This document shows positions 59,304-64,000 of a stretch of DNA of 64,000 bases, one piece after another. The notes below the pieces were generated by a model that was not told the origin of the DNA, ran no database searches, and saw nothing but the letters and a program-made list of their open reading frames with translations. Each line of letters begins with the position of its first letter. Position 1 is the stretch's first letter. Position numbers and translations under genes: made by a program. The stretch is from Flavobacterium aquiphilum (GTDB lineage Bacteria; Bacteroidota; Bacteroidia; Flavobacteriales; Flavobacteriaceae), in assembly GCF_027111335.1 (NCBI RefSeq), contig NZ_CP114288.1, positions 2,790,001-2,854,000 of the forward strand. The letters run 5' to 3'.

Positions 59304-61415
59304 ATGACTACAGAAATTTTACACGCCAAATTAAAAGAAAATTTTGGGTTTGAAAAATTCAGACCCAATCAGGAAGAAATTATTAATTGTATCCTTTCGG
59401 GAAAAGATACTCTGGCAATTATGCCGACAGGAGGAGGAAAATCAATTTGTTTTCAGTTACCCGCTTTAGTCTTTTCGGGGATTACGATTGTCATTTCTCC
59501 ATTGATTGCCTTGATGAAAGATCAGGTTGACAGTTTAAAAGCTAACGGAATTGCAGCATGTTACATCAATAGCAGTCAGTCTTCAGAAGAACAGGAACTG
59601 CACATTGAAAATTTAAAAAGTGGGAAAGTTAAACTCGTTTATGTTGCACCGGAGAGTTTATCTTTTTTGGAAAATGCATTCAGCCAAATCGTTGTTAGTT
59701 TAATTGCGATTGACGAAGCCCATTGTATTTCGGCTTGGGGTCATGATTTTCGTCCTGCTTACACAAATTTGGGATATTTGAAAAACCGCTTCCCCTCTAC
59801 TCCAATCCTTGCATTGACCGCCACTGCAGACAAAGCTACACGAACTGATATTTGTCAACAATTAAATTTGAAGAATCCCACAACTTTTGTGGCTTCATTT
59901 GATAGGAAAAATTTAAGTCTCGAAGTGAGACCTGCATTAGATCGCGTTAAACAAATTATTGATTTCATAAAAAGCAAACCAAATGAATCAGGGATTGTTT
60001 ATTGTTTGAGTAGAAAGACTACCGAAGAGTTGTCTGAAAAATTACAAAAAATCGGAATTTCAGCCAAAGCTTACCATGCGGGTTTAGACAATAAAATTCG
60101 TTCCAAAACCCAAGACGAATTTATCAATGATGAATGTCAGGTGGTTTGCGCGACCATTGCTTTCGGAATGGGAATTGATAAATCGAATGTCCGTTGGGTG
60201 ATTCATTATAATTTGCCAAAAAATATTGAAGGTTATTATCAGGAAATTGGTCGGGCTGGTCGAGACGGATTGCCATCCGAAACTGTTTTGTTCGAAAGTT
60301 ATGGAGACATGATTCAATTGCAAAATTTTGCATCTCAAGGTTTGAACGCAGATGTGCAGTTGGCAAAATTGGAGCGAATGAAACAGTATGCTGATGCTTT
60401 AAGTTGCCGAAGAAAAATTTTGCTTTCCTATTTTGGTGAACTGGTTTCTGAAAATTGTGGCAATTGTGATATTTGCAAAAATCCTCCTGCCTTTTTTGAC
60501 GGAACGATAATTGCTCAGAAAGCATTGTCGGCCATAAGTCGTTTGAAAGAATCGGAGTCATTGCCTGTAATCGTTGATTTTTTGAGAGGTTCTAAAAATG
60601 CTTCGATTTATGATAAAGGCTACCAAGATTTAAAAACCTATGGTGTTGGAGCCGATATTTCTTGGCACGATTGGAATCAGTATTTGATCCAATTAATAAA
60701 TTTGGGATATTGCGAAATTGCCTTTCATCAACAAAACAGAATTAAATTAACTCCTTTTGCAAAAAAGGTATTATTTGATGGTGAAAAAGTGCAATTGACA
60801 ACTGTTCAGAAGATTAACAAAGAAAAATTCGAGACTCAAACCACTAAAACAAAATCTTCTGCAAATTCTCTTTTTGAGTTTCTTAGAAAACTTCGCGCTG
60901 AAATTGCCAAAGAAGAAGAAGTTCCTGCATACGTCATTTTCAATGATGCCACATTGAGACAGCTGGAAATTCAACGTCCGATGAGTGATTCGGAATTTTT
61001 GGCTATCGACGGGGTTGGAAAAGCAAAATTGGAAAAATATGGTCATGTTTTTATTAAAGCAATTATTGAATTTCAAAAGATAAAAAAAGTAAAGGCCAAA
61101 AAAGAGAATACGACCTACAAAGAAACTTTGGTATTATTTCAAAACGGTATGACTGTTGAGGAAATTGCGTTGAAAAGAAAATTGGGAGTTCCAACAATAA
61201 TTTCACATTTGGCCAAATTATACAGTGACGGCCAAAACATAGATTTGAGTGTTTTCATAAATGAAGATGAAATTGCAAAAATCGCCGATGCAAAAATTAA
61301 GCTCGACTCACCTACTGCCTTAAAACCTTATTTCGAATTTTTCGAAGAACAAATTCCGTATGATAAAATAAGGATTGGTTTGGCTATACTCGAAAAAGAA
61401 AAAATAGTATCTTAA
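59304..61415 (+). CDS. recQ: ATP-dependent DNA helicase RecQ
   Basis: 3'-5' superfamily 2 helicase of recombination and fork repair. Motif I MPTGGGKSICFQLPA is near residue 40, motif II DEAHCISAWGHDFRPAY near 137, and motif VI GRAGRDG near 314. The RQC zinc ligands are CRRKILLSYF and CGNCDICKNPP. An HRDC domain lies near 520-595 (EEEVPAYVIFNDATLRQLE). The C-terminus has an additional helix-turn-helix (MTVEEIALKRKLGVPTIISH). 703 residues. Directly followed by a DNA glycosylase gene (3 nt). Confidence 0.96.
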   Translation: MTTEILHAKLKENFGFEKFRPNQEEIINCILSGKDTLAIMPTGGGKSICFQLPALVFSGITIVISPLIALMKDQVDSLKANGIAACYINSSQSSEEQELHIENLKSGKVKLVYVAPESLSFLENAFSQIVVSLIAIDEAHCISAWGHDFRPAYTNLGYLKNRFPSTPILALTATADKATRTDICQQLNLKNPTTFVASFDRKNLSLEVRPALDRVKQIIDFIKSKPNESGIVYCLSRKTTEELSEKLQKIGISAKAYHAGLDNKIRSKTQDEFINDECQVVCATIAFGMGIDKSNVRWVIHYNLPKNIEGYYQEIGRAGRDGLPSETVLFESYGDMIQLQNFASQGLNADVQLAKLERMKQYADALSCRRKILLSYFGELVSENCGNCDICKNPPAFFDGTIIAQKALSAISRLKESESLPVIVDFLRGSKNASIYDKGYQDLKTYGVGADISWHDWNQYLIQLINLGYCEIAFHQQNRIKLTPFAKKVLFDGEKVQLTTVQKINKEKFETQTTKTKSSANSLFEFLRKLRAEIAKEEEVPAYVIFNDATLRQLEIQRPMSDSEFLAIDGVGKAKLEKYGHVFIKAIIEFQKIKKVKAKKENTTYKETLVLFQNGMTVEEIALKRKLGVPTIISHLAKLYSDGQNIDLSVFINEDEIAKIADAKIKLDSPTALKPYFEFFEEQIPYDKIRIGLAILEKEKIVS

Positions 61416-61418
61416 TTT

Positions 61419-61898
61419 ATGACAATATCTTCTTTTCCTTATTTTGTGGATTCAAATTCTGAAATTTTGGTTTTGGGAACTATGCCTGGCGTGGCGTCAT
61501 TGAATAAACAGGAATATTATGCCAATCCTAGAAATCATTTTTGGAAAATTATGTGTACTCTTTTTGATGCCTTACCAATTCCTGAAATTTTTGAGGAAAA
61601 GGTTAAAATTCTTCAATCAAACAAAATTGGGCTTTGGGATGTTTTGGAAAATTGTGAAAGAAAAGGAAGTTTAGACATTCATATAAAAAATCACAAGGAA
61701 AATGATTTTATTGCCTTGTTTGAAAAATTTCCTAAAATCAACAAAATTGTTTTTAACGGAAAACAAAGCTATGCTTTTTTCTATAAAAAATATGGGCAAA
61801 TAAAAGGCATTACCTATTTCGTAATGCCTTCTACTAGTCCTGCCAATACTATGACTTTTGATAATAAACTCAGAATTTGGTCAAGTATTTTGGATTAA
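61419..61898 (+). CDS. DNA-deoxyinosine glycosylase, uracil-DNA glycosylase superfamily
   Basis: Base-excision enzyme that removes hypoxanthine (and perhaps uracil). 159 residues of UDG fold: motif A LVLGTMPGVASL, the following NPRNHFWKIM, and motif B MPSTSPAN at about 133-140. Matches the deoxyinosine glycosylase subfamily in length and motifs. It starts 3 nt after recQ, so it is co-transcribed with it. Confidence 0.85.
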   Translation: MTISSFPYFVDSNSEILVLGTMPGVASLNKQEYYANPRNHFWKIMCTLFDALPIPEIFEEKVKILQSNKIGLWDVLENCERKGSLDIHIKNHKENDFIALFEKFPKINKIVFNGKQSYAFFYKKYGQIKGITYFVMPSTSPANTMTFDNKLRIWSSILD

Positions 61899-61903
61899 AA
61901 TTT

Positions 61904-62425
61904 TCAAGAATTAAGGTATCTTTCTTCAAAAACTCTTTTATGATGTTTAACATGTCCTAAAAGTATAAAACCAATAGCTCTTACTGAAATTTTATGATTT
62001 GATGCAGTTCCGATTCTTCTTAATTGTTCGTCAGAAAAACTTTTGAACATCAATAAGTTAGAATGTCTTACAGCCGAAAATTCAGATAATAAATCTTGAA
62101 TACTTCTGCTTTTAGCATCGGTGTTTGCAGCATAATCATTTTCTTCGAATCCAGGTAATGGCGTTTTATCATTTCTGGAAATTCGAAGTGCACGATAAGC
62201 AAAAATTCTTTCAGTATCAATAATATGCTGAATAATTTCTTTTATCGTCCATTTTCCTTCAGCATAACTATAATCAAATTTGTCCATTGGAATATTTTGG
62301 ACAAATTTGATAAAGTCATGTAAACTTATTTCTAATTCTTCGAATAATTCAACATTCTCAAGAGCTTGTATGTACGTAGCATTGAACTTTGAATATTCAT
62401 TAACCGGCAATTGATCAGATCTCAT
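61904..62425 (-). CDS. DinB family protein
   Basis: 173-residue four-helix DinB/YfiT-like protein, putatively metal-dependent. Likely metal ligands are H in EIIQHIIDTERIFAYRAL and H in LLGHVKHHKRVFEERY. Family members include thiol transferases and proteins of unknown role. Converges with the glycosylase gene with 5 nt between. Confidence 0.88.
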   Translation of the reverse strand: MRSDQLPVNEYSKFNATYIQALENVELFEELEISLHDFIKFVQNIPMDKFDYSYAEGKWTIKEIIQHIIDTERIFAYRALRISRNDKTPLPGFEENDYAANTDAKSRSIQDLLSEFSAVRHSNLLMFKSFSDEQLRRIGTASNHKISVRAIGFILLGHVKHHKRVFEERYLNS

Positions 62426-62471
62426 ATGGTAGTTTTTTTAGAATTAAAAATACTAATTTTTTATTTTCAAA

Positions 62472-64000
62472 TTAAGCAGAATTTCTACTTGCGTTTGTAT
62501 TTCCGAAAAGTGAGCGAGTCACGATTTTCTCATATACTTTTATCAAGTTGGCATCTGGATTTGCTTCTTTATTTAACTCATTGATTCGTAACAAAGCATA
62601 TTGTTGGATAGTCAAAAGAGGTAAAACAATACGTTCTCTCATCAAAATAGAAGCTCTACCGTCAGGATAATTCTCCATAAGCTCTTTGAAACCAGCAATT
62701 TTCAATAATAACCTTTTGGTTTCCAAAAACTCATCATAGATAATTTGCCAAAATTCTCCAAACTCAGGATCTTTTCTCATGTAGGCGGTCAATGGGAAGA
62801 ATGATTTTGCCAATGACATCATACTATTTTCAAGTAATGTTCTGAAAAACAATGAGTTATCGTAAAGATTTTGAGCTTTTTCCCATTGGTTTGTATCTTC
62901 AAAATGTTTCAATGCAGCACCAACTCCGAAGAATCCAGGTACATTTTGTTTTAACTGACTCCAAGATCCAACAAATGGAATTGCTCTTAAGTCAGCAAAA
63001 TCAAGTGTTTCGGATTTACTTCTTTTTGAAGGTCGGCTTCCAATGTTAGTTTTTGCATAATATTTCAAAGTACTCATTTGCTCCAAATAAGGAATGAATT
63101 TAGGGTGGTTTTTGAAAGCTAAATATTTGTCATACCCTAATTCAGCCATTTGATCCAAGATATCTTTTTCTTCTGACGATAGGTTATTCTCTCCTTGGTT
63201 GAAAACTTGGTTGGCAACACCAGCACTCAAAAGATTTTCTAAATTATATCGGCAAGAATCCAAAGTTCCAAAATTAGAACTGATGGTTTGACCTTGAATT
63301 GTTATTTGAATTTCGTTGTTTTCAATATTTGGTCCTAACGAAGCATAGAATTTATGTGTTTTTCCACCACCACGAGCAGGTGGTCCACCACGTCCATCAA
63401 AGAAAATAGCGTGAATTCCGTACTTTCTGGAAATTTCAGTTAATGCTTCTTTGGCTTTATAGATACTCCAGTTGGCCATCAAATAACCACCATCTTTTGT
63501 CCCGTCAGAAAAACCAAGCATGATTGTTTGCTTGTTATTTCTATTAGCTAAATGTTTAGCATATTCAGGATTAGTGTATAATTTTTCCATTACTAAATGA
63601 GCATTGTGCAAATCATCTACCGATTCAAACAATGGAATTACATCAACACTTGCATTTTCCCAATTACATAATTTGAACAATGCAAAAGTTTCCATTACAT
63701 TAAGTGCACTTTCGTTGTTACTAATAATATAACGGTTGGCGCCAAATTCTCCATTATTTTCCTGAATTGTTTTGATTGCCTGAATAGACTCAATCGTAGA
63801 TCTTGTCATTTCATTTTCAAAATCCGCTGCATCCAAATTACCCTTAACTGTTGACAAAACTTGTATTTTTTCATCCTCAGTTAGTTGGAAATAATTCTCT
63901 GGAAAAATATTTGTTTTTGATTTGGAATAATAATCAACTATATCGTAAAAAACATTTTGGTGGATTTTACTATTTTGTCTAATATCTAAAGTAGCAAAGT
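62472..64000 (-). CDS. ppc: Phosphoenolpyruvate carboxylase, 5' part outside window
   Basis: Anaplerotic carboxylation of PEP to oxaloacetate. The visible C-terminal 509 residues have GFSDGTKDGGYLMANWSIY, FFDGRGGPPARGGGKTHKFY (catalytic glycine-rich loop) and the GIxxxLKHFED region. The frame stays open to the right edge (FATLDIRQNSKIHQNVFYDI), so the apparent TTG start near 63857 is not the true one. The C-terminus is shortened relative to the E. coli enzyme, ending FGNTNASRNSA. Confidence 0.92.
   Translation of the reverse strand, partial: FATLDIRQNSKIHQNVFYDIVDYYSKSKTNIFPENYFQLTEDEKIQVLSTVKGNLDAADFENEMTRSTIESIQAIKTIQENNGEFGANRYIISNNESALNVMETFALFKLCNWENASVDVIPLFESVDDLHNAHLVMEKLYTNPEYAKHLANRNNKQTIMLGFSDGTKDGGYLMANWSIYKAKEALTEISRKYGIHAIFFDGRGGPPARGGGKTHKFYASLGPNIENNEIQITIQGQTISSNFGTLDSCRYNLENLLSAGVANQVFNQGENNLSSEEKDILDQMAELGYDKYLAFKNHPKFIPYLEQMSTLKYYAKTNIGSRPSKRSKSETLDFADLRAIPFVGSWSQLKQNVPGFFGVGAALKHFEDTNQWEKAQNLYDNSLFFRTLLENSMMSLAKSFFPLTAYMRKDPEFGEFWQIIYDEFLETKRLLLKIAGFKELMENYPDGRASILMRERIVLPLLTIQQYALLRINELNKEANPDANLIKVYEKIVTRSLFGNTNASRNSA

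Noticed and set aside
63855..63857. TTG as start of PEP carboxylase
   Set aside because: PEP carboxylase-like coding continues upstream to the window edge.
1..64000. CRISPR array
   Set aside because: No regularly spaced short direct repeats with unique spacers and no cas-like genes were seen.

Overview
The window reads as the chromosome of a Flavobacterium-like member of the Bacteroidota. It is AT-rich. Several genes are preceded by the Bacteroidota promoter element TAnnTTTG (upstream of pheT, the ABC exporter, proline dehydrogenase, aroB and the RND adaptor). The housekeeping genes (short arginine decarboxylase, RecG, RecQ, PEP carboxylase, a TolC/RND/adaptor set) are of flavobacterial type. 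Calls rest on motif recognition and recollection of families; no search was run.

Left flank (1-20.9 kb): ordinary chromosome peppered with small palindromes. It holds a cut M1 aminopeptidase, a REP-associated tyrosine transposase (RAYT) carrying its own palindrome in frame, a Dph6-like ATPase, a putative HExxH protein, an Asp/Asn hydroxylase-like dioxygenase, a NodU-type carbamoyltransferase, a DUF1697 protein and recG. A second RAYT with damaged start lies between 39-bp inverted repeats. Then come an RND efflux set (adaptor, pump, TolC), a bestrophin-like channel, a MepB-like protein and pheT with its terminator.

Junction zone (20.9-23.8 kb): relics of an IS630-type transposase and of a histidine kinase, and an FAD monooxygenase with a DnaJ-like Cys-pair domain. 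Two copies of an about 80-bp hairpin repeat flank this zone. A third copy lies at the far end, against tRNA-Val.

Island (23.3-51.4 kb): bounded by nearly identical copies of that repeat (78 of 80 positions), the right one merging into the 3' end of tRNA-Val(TAC). I read it as an integrative mobilizable element. Its core is a large serine recombinase, a small overlapping ORF, an XRE regulator divergent from a HEPN-type protein, and mobC/relaxase genes with a candidate oriT. Its cargo is antiviral or DNA-processing: a Gabija-like GajA/GajB pair; a four-gene operon of TerB-BRCT, TerB_N/TerB_C, BrxD-like ATPase and Lhr/BrxHI-like helicase; a two-gene operon of a tiny two-helix membrane protein and a 1276-aa NACHT/STAND ATPase; RmuC; and a decayed SbcD-SbcC chimera. 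Two IS3-type transposases (one with two of three catalytic acids lost) and an IS1595 relic show later invasion. The TerB/BRCT/BrxD/helicase operon and the NACHT plus two-helix pair are the best candidates for little-described systems.

Right flank (51.5-64 kb): chromosomal genes again: ABC exporter, proline dehydrogenase, aroB, a polyamine pair (arginine decarboxylase and a deoxyhypusine-synthase-like enzyme), an acidic-tailed protein, recQ, a deoxyinosine glycosylase, a DinB protein, and PEP carboxylase running off the end.
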